Assembly (NCBI GenBank): GCA_000438075.1
Contig: FR903535.1
Location: forward strand, 1-12,054
Source of the DNA: Clostridium sp. CAG:609
GTDB taxonomy: Bacteria; Bacillota_I; Bacilli_A; RF39; UBA660
DNA length: 12,054 bases
Direction of reading: 5' to 3'
Shown here: positions 1 through 6,245 of the stretch, one piece after another
Layout of the letters: every line of letters begins with the position of its first letter
Numbering within the stretch: the stretch's first letter is position 1
The notes under the pieces: model-generated
The model's database searches: none
Told to the model about the DNA's origin: nothing
The model's input: the letters and a program-made list of their open reading frames with translations, nothing else
Position numbers and translations under genes: made by a program

Positions 1-79
1 ACCTTTATTTATATTTTACTATAAAAATGTGTAGATGAAAATATTGTGAAAAAATTTTTGGAAAATTAACAATTTATTG

Positions 80-108
80 TTGATTTTCATATTAAAAAAT
101 GCTATTAT
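80..108 (+). promoter_or_regulatory. Sigma-A-type promoter of the TasA-like gene
   Basis: A -35 box TTGATT (80-85) is followed after 17 bases by TATTAT (103-108), with a TGc extended -10 directly before it. Transcription would start near 115, so the leader is very short and begins about at the AGAGGAGGA ribosome binding site (115-123). A perfect inverted repeat AACAAT-TT-ATTGTT (68-81) overlaps the upstream edge of the -35 box and could be an operator. Assignment is by consensus match only. Confidence 0.65.
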
Positions 109-130
109 TAGAATAGAGGAGGACATAAAA

Positions 131-781
131 ATGGAAAATAAGAAAAACACAATCTTATTAACAGTTATCGCAGTTGCTACTTTATTAGTTGCAGTTGTTG
201 GTGCTACATTTGCATACTTCACTGCTCAAGGAGGTAGTGCATCTCAAGCAGATGTTGTTGTTCAAACTGGTAAAGCTGGTAGTTCTTCATTAGGAACTTT
301 CAAAGCTATCAACATTTATGCTGATGCTACTAACTTTGCTCAAGGCAAGGGTGACCAAACTGGTACTTCTACTGGTACAGTTGAATGGACAGCTCCAACT
401 AATGCTACTGGTTCAACTACTGAAGTAACTGAAGCTGACCGTACTATGTGTTATACAGCAACATTAGAAATAACAAATAATACATTTGTTAAATCAGCTG
501 CAAACACTACTGATGCTGCTGAACTTGAATTTACTGCAGTTAAAGGTAGTACAACTATTATCGACAAGATGGATATAACAACTACTAAGACTAATGTTCA
601 AATTCCTACAACTGCTGGTGGTACTGATTATACTCATAAGTTAGTTGCTGATGCTGGTGCTACAGTTTCTGATTCTTGGACATTAACTGTAACATTAAAG
701 AACTTAGGCGTTGATCAAAATGATAACACTGGTAAAAACTTTGCAGGTGCTGTTAAGTTTGATAAAACTAATTGTAAATAA
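131..781 (+). CDS. Secreted TasA/CalY-like surface (fibre-type) protein with SipW-type signal peptide
   Basis: The 216-residue product starts at ATG 131, preceded at 8 bases by GGAGG (118-122). An in-frame ATG at 77 lies upstream of the predicted -35 box and lacks such a site, so it is rejected. Residues 1-32 form a Lys-containing N-terminus, a hydrophobic helix (about 8-24) and the sequence GATFAYFTA, the pattern of SipW-processed TasA/CalY/camelysin precursors, with cleavage expected near residues 32-35. The mature part is rich in Thr, Ala, Gly and Asp, looks like beta strands, has no second membrane segment and no LPXTG anchor. It has only two cysteines, C107 and C215 (next to last), which could form a disulfide. 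Codon use (GCT, GGT, ACT, AAC, ATC) is richer in G and C than in neighbouring genes, which suggests high expression. By family analogy it may build extracellular fibres or a surface layer; no SipW peptidase gene is in view. Family-level assignment only. Confidence 0.7.
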   Translation: MENKKNTILLTVIAVATLLVAVVGATFAYFTAQGGSASQADVVVQTGKAGSSSLGTFKAINIYADATNFAQGKGDQTGTSTGTVEWTAPTNATGSTTEVTEADRTMCYTATLEITNNTFVKSAANTTDAAELEFTAVKGSTTIIDKMDITTTKTNVQIPTTAGGTDYTHKLVADAGATVSDSWTLTVTLKNLGVDQNDNTGKNFAGAVKFDKTNCK

Positions 782-790
782 TAACAATAC

Positions 791-817
791 AAAAATTGGG
801 CTTCGGTCCTTTTTTTA
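791..817 (+). terminator. Intrinsic terminator with UUCG tetraloop
   Basis: GGGC (798-801), loop TTCG (802-805) and GTCC (806-809) form a short stem closed by the very stable C(UUCG)G tetraloop. A run of T follows (810-816), and the preceding AAAAA (791-795) can extend the helix against it. It ends transcription of the TasA-like gene 10 bases after its stop. Confidence 0.85.
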
Positions 818-846
818 TTGCTTGTTTTTCTATTTTCTGTTAATAT
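818..846 (+). promoter_or_regulatory. Promoter of the Panacea remnant
   Basis: TTGCTT (818-823), a 17-base spacer and TAATAT (841-846) with a TGt extended -10 form a reasonable sigma-A promoter. Transcription would start near 853, and GGAGG (869-873) stands 8 bases before ATG 882. Control signals survive although the reading frame is broken. Confidence 0.5.
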
Positions 847-881
847 ATATTAAAAAACGTTAATGGTAGGAGGACTTTGGT

Positions 882-1357
882 ATGATTAAAAATAATGAAA
901 TAACTGGTGAAATATTTGGAAAATATTTTTTAACTAAAGATAATTTGACGCAAAAAAAGGTATCTAAGTTAGTATTCTATGCATTATTCATGGTACGTTG
1001 TTTTGAATAATGAATTAAAACTATTTTTATTTGATGAAATACCTGAAGCTTGGATGCATGATCCGATATTTCCATCTCTTTATGAAAAACATAAATATTA
1101 TAATTGGTTGAAATTCTTAAGTGTACTAAAACAATGAAATTTGAAGATAAAAGTTTAGTAAATTTTTGGAAAAAATTTGGGAAAAGTTTGGTTCTTTTGG
1201 CGATGAATTAAAATATATGACTTATCAAGAAAATCCATGGTTTAATGCTAGAATGAAGGAACCTAGAAGGAATGACTCAAAAAATAAGATTTCTTTAAAA
1301 AATATATTTTTATTTTATGATGAATTATCAAGAAGACGTAATTATTTTAAATATTGA
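882..1357 (+). pseudogene. Decayed Panacea (DUF4065, SocA-like antitoxin) gene with at least three frameshifts
   Basis: Reading across frames recovers an almost complete Panacea domain of about 158 codons. From ATG 882 the frame gives the typical start (GKYFLTKDNLTQKKVSKLVF) and stops at 1008. One extra T in 984-985 moves the sense frame to 982-1130, reading YSWYVVLNNELK, then PEAWMHDPIFPSLYEKHKYY, with a stop at 1135. A second shift near 1130 leads to MKFEDKSLVNF (1134-1165). A missing T in the T run 1163-1167 moves it to the last frame, with FGDELKYMTYQENPWFNARM and a stop at 1355. The motifs AWMHDPI and TYQENPW correspond to the family's EAWVHGP and THxxxPW blocks. Panacea proteins neutralise diverse toxins or act as proteolysis adaptors (SocA). 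No toxin partner is seen on either side. Two shifts fall in or beside short T runs, so sequencing error is possible, but the rest of the window reads cleanly. Confidence 0.8.
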
Positions 1358-1365
1358 TTTTGTTC

Positions 1366-1394
1366 TTGTAAAATAGTCTTTTTTTTGGTAAAAT
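1366..1394 (+). promoter_or_regulatory. Promoter of the five-gene ZIP-to-CPBP operon
   Basis: TTGTAA (1366-1371), a 17-base spacer containing a run of T, and TAAAAT (1389-1394). Transcription would start near 1401, giving a leader of about 19 bases before ATG 1420. No other convincing promoter is seen before 6115, because the following genes are nearly contiguous. Confidence 0.6.
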
Positions 1395-1419
1395 ACTAGA
1401 GAAAAGAGATGTGGTACTT

Positions 1420-2136
1420 ATGGCATTATTATTAACACTTTTTAGTGGGTTGTTCTTTTTAGTTGGAATAATTATCTATAAATATAGTAATAATAAACTT
1501 ATGCTTACTCATGCATCAATTGCATGTGCTGGTGTAGTTATAATTGGGTTAGTTTGTTTTGATTTGTTACCTGAGGTAATTGAATCTGGTAAATGGTGGA
1601 TGTCATTATTTATTATACTTGGATTTGTTATTTTGTTTATACTTGATAAGTTGGTACCTCATCATGAACATGAACATCATGAAGATGATGAAGAAAAAAT
1701 TGATCATGTACTTCATATGGAACATATAAGTACTGTAACAATTACAGCGTTACTTTTACATAATATGATTGAGGGTATGGCTTTATATGGTGTTGCAAGT
1801 AATAATATTAAAAGTGGATTACTTATGTTACTTGGTATTGGTTTACATAATTTGCCATTTGGGTTTCAAATAGGTAGTTTTGGTAAGAATAAAGAAAATA
1901 GAGGACTTATTTGTTTACTTGTTTTAAGTGGTTTTATTGGGGGATTACTATTTAGTATATTTGGTTCATTTAATTATTTAGTAGAAGCAATAATTCTTTC
2001 TTTAACTATTGGTATGCTTCTTCATATATTAATTTTTGAACTTTTAAAAGAAATAATACAAGAAATACATAAAAAAGAAACTATTTATGGTATAATTATT
2101 GGTATAATAATATTAATCATTATAAATTTAATTTAA
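1420..2136 (+). CDS. ZIP-family divalent metal transporter, atypical TM5 motif
   Basis: The 238-residue integral membrane protein has about eight hydrophobic segments (near 1-20, 31-50, 60-79, 104-125, 132-152, 162-185, 188-206, 222-238), the ZIP topology. The cytoplasmic loop before TM4 is rich in His and acidic residues (81-102, starting HHEHEHHEDD), a typical metal-binding loop. TM4 carries H114-N-M-I-E118-G, the canonical metal site. TM5 carries H143-N-L-P-F147-G where most members have HNxPEG, so one carboxylate ligand of the usual binuclear centre is replaced by Phe. ZIP proteins move zinc, iron or manganese into the cytoplasm; the substrate cannot be told here. The start is uncertain: GTG 1411 is in frame and adds three residues, but the GAGAT stretch (1406-1410) and short leader fit ATG 1420 better. 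It is the first gene of an operon; the next gene starts 16 bases on. Confidence 0.85.
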   Translation: MALLLTLFSGLFFLVGIIIYKYSNNKLMLTHASIACAGVVIIGLVCFDLLPEVIESGKWWMSLFIILGFVILFILDKLVPHHEHEHHEDDEEKIDHVLHMEHISTVTITALLLHNMIEGMALYGVASNNIKSGLLMLLGIGLHNLPFGFQIGSFGKNKENRGLICLLVLSGFIGGLLFSIFGSFNYLVEAIILSLTIGMLLHILIFELLKEIIQEIHKKETIYGIIIGIIILIIINLI

Positions 2137-2152
2137 AGGATGTGAAATAAGC

Positions 2153-3064
2153 ATGAAGAAAGTATTAGTGGTTGGTGCTGCCGGTGCTGTTGGTGTTCAT
2201 ACTGTTAAATATTTACTTAGTGAAGGAAGATATGAAATAACTATTATGGATTTAAAAAATAAATTAGTTATGGATAGACTTAAACGTTTTAAAAAGAGAG
2301 TAAATATATTATATGGCGATGTAACTGATAGAGTTTTAATGGAAGCATTAGTTAAAGATCATGATTATATTATTTATCTAGCAAGTGCCATGCCACCGCT
2401 TGGAAATATGAAAAAAGGACTTGCTTATGCAATTGATTATGGAGGGTGTGAAAATGTTGTTAGAGCAATAAATTATTATAATCCGAAGTGTCATTTGTTT
2501 TATGCATCAACTACATCACTTTATAAAAATATAAAGAATCCTAGTGTAAAGAGTAAGATTACTCTTGATCAAATTGATTATTTTGAACAAGCTAAGTTAG
2601 ATGCTGAGAATTTAATTAAAAGTAAGTTAAAAAATTATACAATATATAGAATACCTTTGGTGTTAAGTGATAGTTTATATGAAACATTTATGTATCATGG
2701 AAAAAGAAATGATTTAATGGATGTTGTTACTAAAGAAGATTGTGCTTATGCATTTGTAAAAGGTATTAAATTTAGTGATGAATTAAATAGAAAGACATTT
2801 AATGTAGCAGGAGAAATTCCAGTGGTATATGGTAATGTTTTAGATAGACTTCTGGAATATAATGGTTTAAGTTTTAAATATGTTAGTGCAAGATTGTTTT
2901 TAGAAAAAGACTATGTTAGTCCAGTGTGTAGTGATAGAGATGAACTTGAGAATATAATACATTTTAGAAATGATTCTTTAGCACAATATTATAAGAGAAT
3001 AAAACAAAAAAGAGGCAATAAAAGAAAAATTAATAGATTACTTGCTAAAGTGTTGGTGAAGTAA
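2153..3064 (+). CDS. Atypical extended SDR (NAD(P)-dependent epimerase/dehydratase-like protein)
   Basis: This 303-residue protein opens with a Rossmann motif, G8-A-A-G11-A-V-G14, then an acidic residue after the second strand (D33 in TIMDL, suggesting NAD rather than NADP) and GDV (55-57), as in extended short-chain dehydrogenases and nucleoside-diphosphate-sugar epimerases. The region STTSLY (119-124) corresponds to the catalytic Ser/Thr strand. In the YxxxK position, however, Phe stands four residues before Lys: Y143-F144-E-Q-A-K148, so the Tyr is one place too early. The protein may have altered chemistry or act as a cofactor-binding protein. The C-terminus (about 282-303) is strongly basic and could touch membrane or RNA. 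Its stop TAA overlaps the patatin start by one base (TAATG), implying translational coupling. Substrate unknown; family assignment is good, function open. Confidence 0.8.
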   Translation: MKKVLVVGAAGAVGVHTVKYLLSEGRYEITIMDLKNKLVMDRLKRFKKRVNILYGDVTDRVLMEALVKDHDYIIYLASAMPPLGNMKKGLAYAIDYGGCENVVRAINYYNPKCHLFYASTTSLYKNIKNPSVKSKITLDQIDYFEQAKLDAENLIKSKLKNYTIYRIPLVLSDSLYETFMYHGKRNDLMDVVTKEDCAYAFVKGIKFSDELNRKTFNVAGEIPVVYGNVLDRLLEYNGLSFKYVSARLFLEKDYVSPVCSDRDELENIIHFRNDSLAQYYKRIKQKRGNKRKINRLLAKVLVK

Positions 3065-4101
3065 TGAAAGTTGGGGTTGCATTTTCTGGTGGGGGTTTAA
3101 GAGGTGCTTATCAAGTTGGTGCGTATAAAGCATTTGTTGATGCCAAAATAAAAGTAGATGGATTTGTTGGAACAAGTATTGGAGCTTTTAATGCATGTAT
3201 GTGTGCAAGTGGAAGATTTTTTGAGTTATATGATTTTTGGTGTAATATTGATGCTGGAGAAATACTTGGATTTTCAAAAAAGTTAGTAAGTAGTGTAAAT
3301 ACTGATAAAATAGATGTAATAGAGGCACTTAAAAATATAGGGAATATTATAAGTAATAAAGGTATTAGTACGTATGGGATAAAAAATAAATTAAGGGAAT
3401 TTCATTTGGAAAAGTACCTTTATAAAAGTAAGAAAGATTTTGGTTTAGTAACTGTTAGGTTTAATGATTTTAAACCTAGATATATGTTAAAAAAAGATAT
3501 AGATAAAAGATATTTAAATGAATATATTTTAGCATCATGTTATTTACCGGTTTTTAAGTTAGAAAAAATGATTGATAATAATTATTACTTAGATGGGGGA
3601 TTTCATGATTATATACCTGCGAATATGTTAATAAATTTAGGGTATGATAAAGTATATGTAATAGATTTAGAAGCAATAGGTTTAAGAAGACCATATAAAG
3701 ATAAGAAAAAGATAGTTGTTATTAAACCTAGTAGAAGACTATATAATATACTTGATTTTAAGAAAAAAGATATTGATGAAATGATTAAAATGGGGTATTA
3801 TGATACTTTGAGAGTGTTAAAAGATTTTGATGGAAGAAAGTATATTTTTAAAAAAAGAGGTAAATGGTATTATAAATATTTACTTAAGTTTGTAGATAAA
3901 GATATAGTGGAATCTATGAGTAAGTTATTTGGCACTAGGGATGAAAAAAGATTAGTTATTAAAGTAGTGGAATATGTAATGAAAAAAGAAAAGTTTACAT
4001 ATTACAATGTATATAAAATAAAAGATGTAATAAAAAGAATAAGGTTTACTAGTAGTGATAGTGATGTTTATAAGTTTGTAAAAAGTTTAGGAGGTAATTA
4101 A
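3064..4101 (+). CDS. Patatin-like phospholipase / acyl hydrolase
   Basis: The 345-residue protein has the full patatin Ser-Asp dyad. The glycine-rich oxyanion loop is SGGGLRGAYQVG (8-19), the nucleophile elbow GTSIG is at 36-40 with Ser38, and the catalytic Asp lies in D177-G-G. No signal peptide is visible, so it is probably cytoplasmic or bound to the inner leaflet, cleaving acyl esters of glycerophospholipids or neutral lipids; the actual substrate is not shown. Residues about 210-345 form a Lys-rich, probably helical extension beyond the catalytic core, of unrecognised type. It starts inside the stop codon of the SDR gene with only a weak ribosome binding site (GGTGA, 3056-3060), so its translation probably depends on the upstream gene. 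It ends one base before the YebC-type gene. Placement beside an SDR and a membrane protease suggests membrane-lipid turnover. Confidence 0.88.
   Translation: MKVGVAFSGGGLRGAYQVGAYKAFVDAKIKVDGFVGTSIGAFNACMCASGRFFELYDFWCNIDAGEILGFSKKLVSSVNTDKIDVIEALKNIGNIISNKGISTYGIKNKLREFHLEKYLYKSKKDFGLVTVRFNDFKPRYMLKKDIDKRYLNEYILASCYLPVFKLEKMIDNNYYLDGGFHDYIPANMLINLGYDKVYVIDLEAIGLRRPYKDKKKIVVIKPSRRLYNILDFKKKDIDEMIKMGYYDTLRVLKDFDGRKYIFKKRGKWYYKYLLKFVDKDIVESMSKLFGTRDEKRLVIKVVEYVMKKEKFTYYNVYKIKDVIKRIRFTSSDSDVYKFVKSLGGN
4089..4094 (+). promoter_or_regulatory. Strong ribosome binding site for the YebC-type gene
   Basis: AGGAGG lies inside the last codons of the patatin gene, 8 bases before ATG 4103. It gives the YebC-type gene its own strong initiation despite the 1-base gap, unlike the weakly signalled patatin and CPBP starts on either side. 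Confidence 0.8.
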
Positions 4102-4102
4102 A

Positions 4103-4825
4103 ATGGGAAGAGCTTATGAAGTAAGAAAGGCAAGTATTCAAAAAACAGGAGCAGCAAAGGGGAAGGTTTATACAACATATGCTAAAGAAATATATCTAGC
4201 AGCTAAGAAAGGTAGTCCAAATCCAGATGCTAATGTAACACTTAAAAGATTGATTGAGAAAGCTAAGAAAAATCAAGTGCCAAGTGATATTATTACAAGA
4301 GCACTAGATAAAGCAAAGGGACTTGGACAAGATGAATATCATGAAGTTATTTATGAAGGATTTGGACCTGGGGCATCAACTTTAATTATTAAATGTTTAA
4401 CTGATAATGTTAATAGAACAGTAGGGATGGTTAGAGCTGCATTTAATAAAGTTAATAAAAGTTTAGGTGTTACTAATTCTGTTTCATATAATTATGATCA
4501 TTTAGGTATTTTATCATTTAAGTATGATGATGAAGAAAAGATATTTGATGCATTATTAAATGAAGGTATTGAAATTGTTGATATAGAAAATGAAGATGGT
4601 TATATTACCCTTAGTTTGAATCCTAGTGATGTTAATAAAACTAAAGATGTTTTAGAAAATTTACTAGGAGAAGTAGATTATGAAATTGATGAAGTTGGTA
4701 TGTATGCTAAAGAAAAAATTACTTTAACTGGGGAAGATAAAGAAATATTTGATAGATTATATAATTTACTTGATGATATTGAAGATGTTTCTCAGATTTA
4801 TACAAATGTAACTAATATAGGTTAA
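4103..4825 (+). CDS. yebC: YebC/PmpR/TACO1 family protein, YeeN-like
   Basis: The 240-residue product matches the YebC family along its length and has the usual size. The N-terminal helical domain reads MGRAYEVRKASIQKTGAAKG, then YAKEIYLAAKKGSPNPDANV and IEKAKKNQVPSDIITRALDKAKG. The middle contains the signature EGFGPGAS and DNVNRT, and the third domain follows to the C-terminus. The MGR start and short spacing resemble the YeeN/YebC-II branch more than the longer-headed YebC-I type. The family was annotated as transcriptional regulators; TACO1 and recent work on bacterial YebC-II proteins point to action at the ribosome, easing translation of difficult (proline-rich) stretches. Which role holds here is not shown. 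It sits mid-operon, one base after patatin and two before the CPBP gene, an unusual place for a housekeeping factor. Confidence 0.9.
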   Translation: MGRAYEVRKASIQKTGAAKGKVYTTYAKEIYLAAKKGSPNPDANVTLKRLIEKAKKNQVPSDIITRALDKAKGLGQDEYHEVIYEGFGPGASTLIIKCLTDNVNRTVGMVRAAFNKVNKSLGVTNSVSYNYDHLGILSFKYDDEEKIFDALLNEGIEIVDIENEDGYITLSLNPSDVNKTKDVLENLLGEVDYEIDEVGMYAKEKITLTGEDKEIFDRLYNLLDDIEDVSQIYTNVTNIG

Positions 4826-4827
4826 TT

Positions 4828-6114
4828 ATGAATAAAGATTTAGTTAAGACATTAATTAAAGTAATAGTTGTATTTTTGGGATTTGAAGTAGTTTCTAATT
4901 TATTTGGAAGTATTATTGCAGCACCAATATATCAATCATTCAATGGAAAATATACATTATATTTAGCAAGTGAAATAGCAATGGTTTTGTTTGCGTTAAT
5001 ATTATGTGTTATTCTAAAAAGAGTAAAGATATTTAAAAATAAAAATTTGAGTTTTAGTAAATGTGTATTTTTATGTGTACCAATTGTAGTATTAAGTATA
5101 TTAGCATTACTTACTAATTTAAATAATTTGTTTAGTGCAAATAGTGGGGACTTAATTAGTTTAGTGTTGTATGCAATATGTATTGGTATATTTGAAGAAG
5201 TATTTTTTAGAGGTATAATTGAAGGAATATTACTTGATGAATATGGAAGTAGTAATAAGAGAATTATATTTTCTATAGTTTTAAGTGGTATTATATTTGG
5301 TTTTGTTCATTTAGGTAATTTATTTGCTGGGCAAGATTTATTAAGTACGATGATTCAATTTTTTCAAGCAACAGCAATTGGGGTATTATTTGGCACAATT
5401 TATTATATAGGTAGAAATATCTGGGCTTTAATTTTCTTACATAGTTTTTATGATTTTTGTGTATTACTTGGAGAAGTTAATTTAGTAACGGGATGTAGTT
5501 ATTCAAGTGATGTACCAATGAGTATTACAATTAATTCAATAATTATATCTATACTTATTAGTATAATATATTTGCTTTTTAGTTCTAGAGTTTATAAGAA
5601 AAATAATAATAAAGATGCAAATGTTAAAGTATTTGATGCGGGTATATATGCAAGTATTTGTTTAATTGCTATTAATAATGTATTGTTTTCTTTATCTGGA
5701 GTTGATGTAAATAAGTATTATGTATGTCCGGATTATGATGCAGTTAGTTTTAATTTAATTGAAACACATTATTATAGTTATGATGATTTTACTTATAATG
5801 ATGTTAGGTATTATAAAGATGGTAATAAAGCTATGGCTGGTGATAAAGATTTAGGAATATCTAATGTAGTTAGAGTAGTTGTTCAAAATAATAATTTACT
5901 TATTATAAGTAGTGAAGGTCAATATTACAAGTTATATTATAGTAAAATTAAAGATGATGGAAGTATTAATTTAATTAGTTTTGAAGTTCCCATTATTAAT
6001 GGGGTTGGTTATTTAAGTGATGTTCAAAATAATACTAGTTATCCGATGATTAAGAGTATAACTAATGATGTATTTATAATTGATAATAATAGTTTGAAGA
6101 AAGTTGTTAGTTGA
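4828..6114 (+). CDS. CPBP (CAAX/Abi) intramembrane protease with long C-terminal extension
   Basis: The 428-residue membrane protein has about eight helices in residues 8-252, then the CPBP active-site motifs: E123-E124-V-F-F-R128 (EExxxR), FGFVH161, and H205-S-F-Y-D209. These are the glutamate and histidine residues of type II CAAX prenyl endopeptidases and bacteriocin-immunity Abi proteins; bacterial members act as membrane metalloprotease-like enzymes with mostly unknown substrates. Family members usually run 200-300 residues. Here a further hydrophobic segment (about 268-290) and a 130-residue Tyr/Asn/Asp-rich, probably beta-strand domain (about 297-428) follow, likely on the other side of the membrane. 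I do not recognise that domain. The gene follows YebC by two bases without a clear ribosome binding site and ends in the operon terminator, its TGA stop lying next to the hairpin's right arm. Confidence 0.85.
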   Translation: MNKDLVKTLIKVIVVFLGFEVVSNLFGSIIAAPIYQSFNGKYTLYLASEIAMVLFALILCVILKRVKIFKNKNLSFSKCVFLCVPIVVLSILALLTNLNNLFSANSGDLISLVLYAICIGIFEEVFFRGIIEGILLDEYGSSNKRIIFSIVLSGIIFGFVHLGNLFAGQDLLSTMIQFFQATAIGVLFGTIYYIGRNIWALIFLHSFYDFCVLLGEVNLVTGCSYSSDVPMSITINSIIISILISIIYLLFSSRVYKKNNNKDANVKVFDAGIYASICLIAINNVLFSLSGVDVNKYYVCPDYDAVSFNLIETHYYSYDDFTYNDVRYYKDGNKAMAGDKDLGISNVVRVVVQNNNLLIISSEGQYYKLYYSKIKDDGSINLISFEVPIINGVGYLSDVQNNTSYPMIKSITNDVFIIDNNSLKKVVS

Positions 6115-6127
6115 CTTTCTTTTTTTT
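6097..6127 (+). terminator. Intrinsic terminator of the ZIP-to-CPBP operon
   Basis: AAGAAAGT (6097-6104) pairs perfectly with ACTTTCTT (6114-6121) around a 9-base loop, and T continues to 6127. The hairpin overlaps the last codons and the TGA stop of the CPBP gene. The coupling of TGA with a terminator also supports TGA as a true stop in this organism. Confidence 0.8.
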
Positions 6128-6160
6128 GAAAATAAGTTTAAATGTGAAGATAATTTCTTG

Positions 6161-6194
6161 AAATTTGTGAAAAAAACACAAAATTTGTGAAAAT
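6161..6194 (+). repeat. Direct repeats upstream of the ATPase-RloB cassette, possible operator
   Basis: AAATTTGTGAAAA occurs at 6161-6173 and 6181-6193, exactly 20 bases apart (about two helical turns, same DNA face). A weaker copy of the core, ATGTGAAG, is at 6142-6149. Between the two copies TTGTG (6165-6169) and CACAA (6177-6181) also form an inverted repeat around seven A. The cluster lies just upstream of the predicted -10 element. Binding by a regulator is inference. Confidence 0.4.
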
Positions 6195-6215
6195 AAGTAT
6201 ACTTTTTTGCTATTT

Positions 6216-6226
6216 TGTTATATAAT
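6216..6226 (+). promoter_or_regulatory. Probable extended -10 promoter of the ATPase-RloB cassette
   Basis: TGTTATATAAT contains TATAAT (6221-6226), or TATATA with a TGt extension. No good -35 box is found 16-18 bases upstream, where the sequence is GTATAC-like. A promoter without a -35 box next to direct repeats fits one that needs an activator or is tightly controlled. The AGGAGGGG ribosome binding site follows at 6233-6240. Confidence 0.45.
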
Positions 6227-6245
6227 ATTAACAGGAGGGGATAGT

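Noticed and set aside
19..222. Reverse-strand open frame of 67 codons upstream of and into the TasA-like gene
   Set aside because: It overlaps the promoter and signal-peptide region of a well-supported + strand gene, has no credible ribosome binding site and no recognisable motif.
981..1167. Programmed ribosomal frameshifting in the Panacea gene
   Set aside because: At least three shifts in different places and directions are needed, without slippery heptamers and stimulatory hairpins; decay or sequencing error is simpler.
1166..1357. Separate small gene of 63 codons starting at TTG
   Set aside because: Its content matches the C-terminal third of the Panacea domain continued from 882, and there is no ribosome binding site at the TTG, so it is a pseudogene fragment.
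1356..1386. Terminator between the Panacea remnant and the ZIP gene
   Set aside because: The T run is good, but the possible stem is only four to five A-U pairs with mismatches, and the T run is explained as the promoter spacer.
3064..4101. Patatin as a CBASS-type defence effector
   Set aside because: No cyclic-nucleotide synthase or other CBASS component is nearby; the gene is embedded in an operon with metabolic and membrane genes.
6112..6114. TGA read as tryptophan (Mycoplasma-like code)
   Set aside because: All Trp residues in intact genes use TGG, and this TGA coincides with an intrinsic terminator at the expected gene end.
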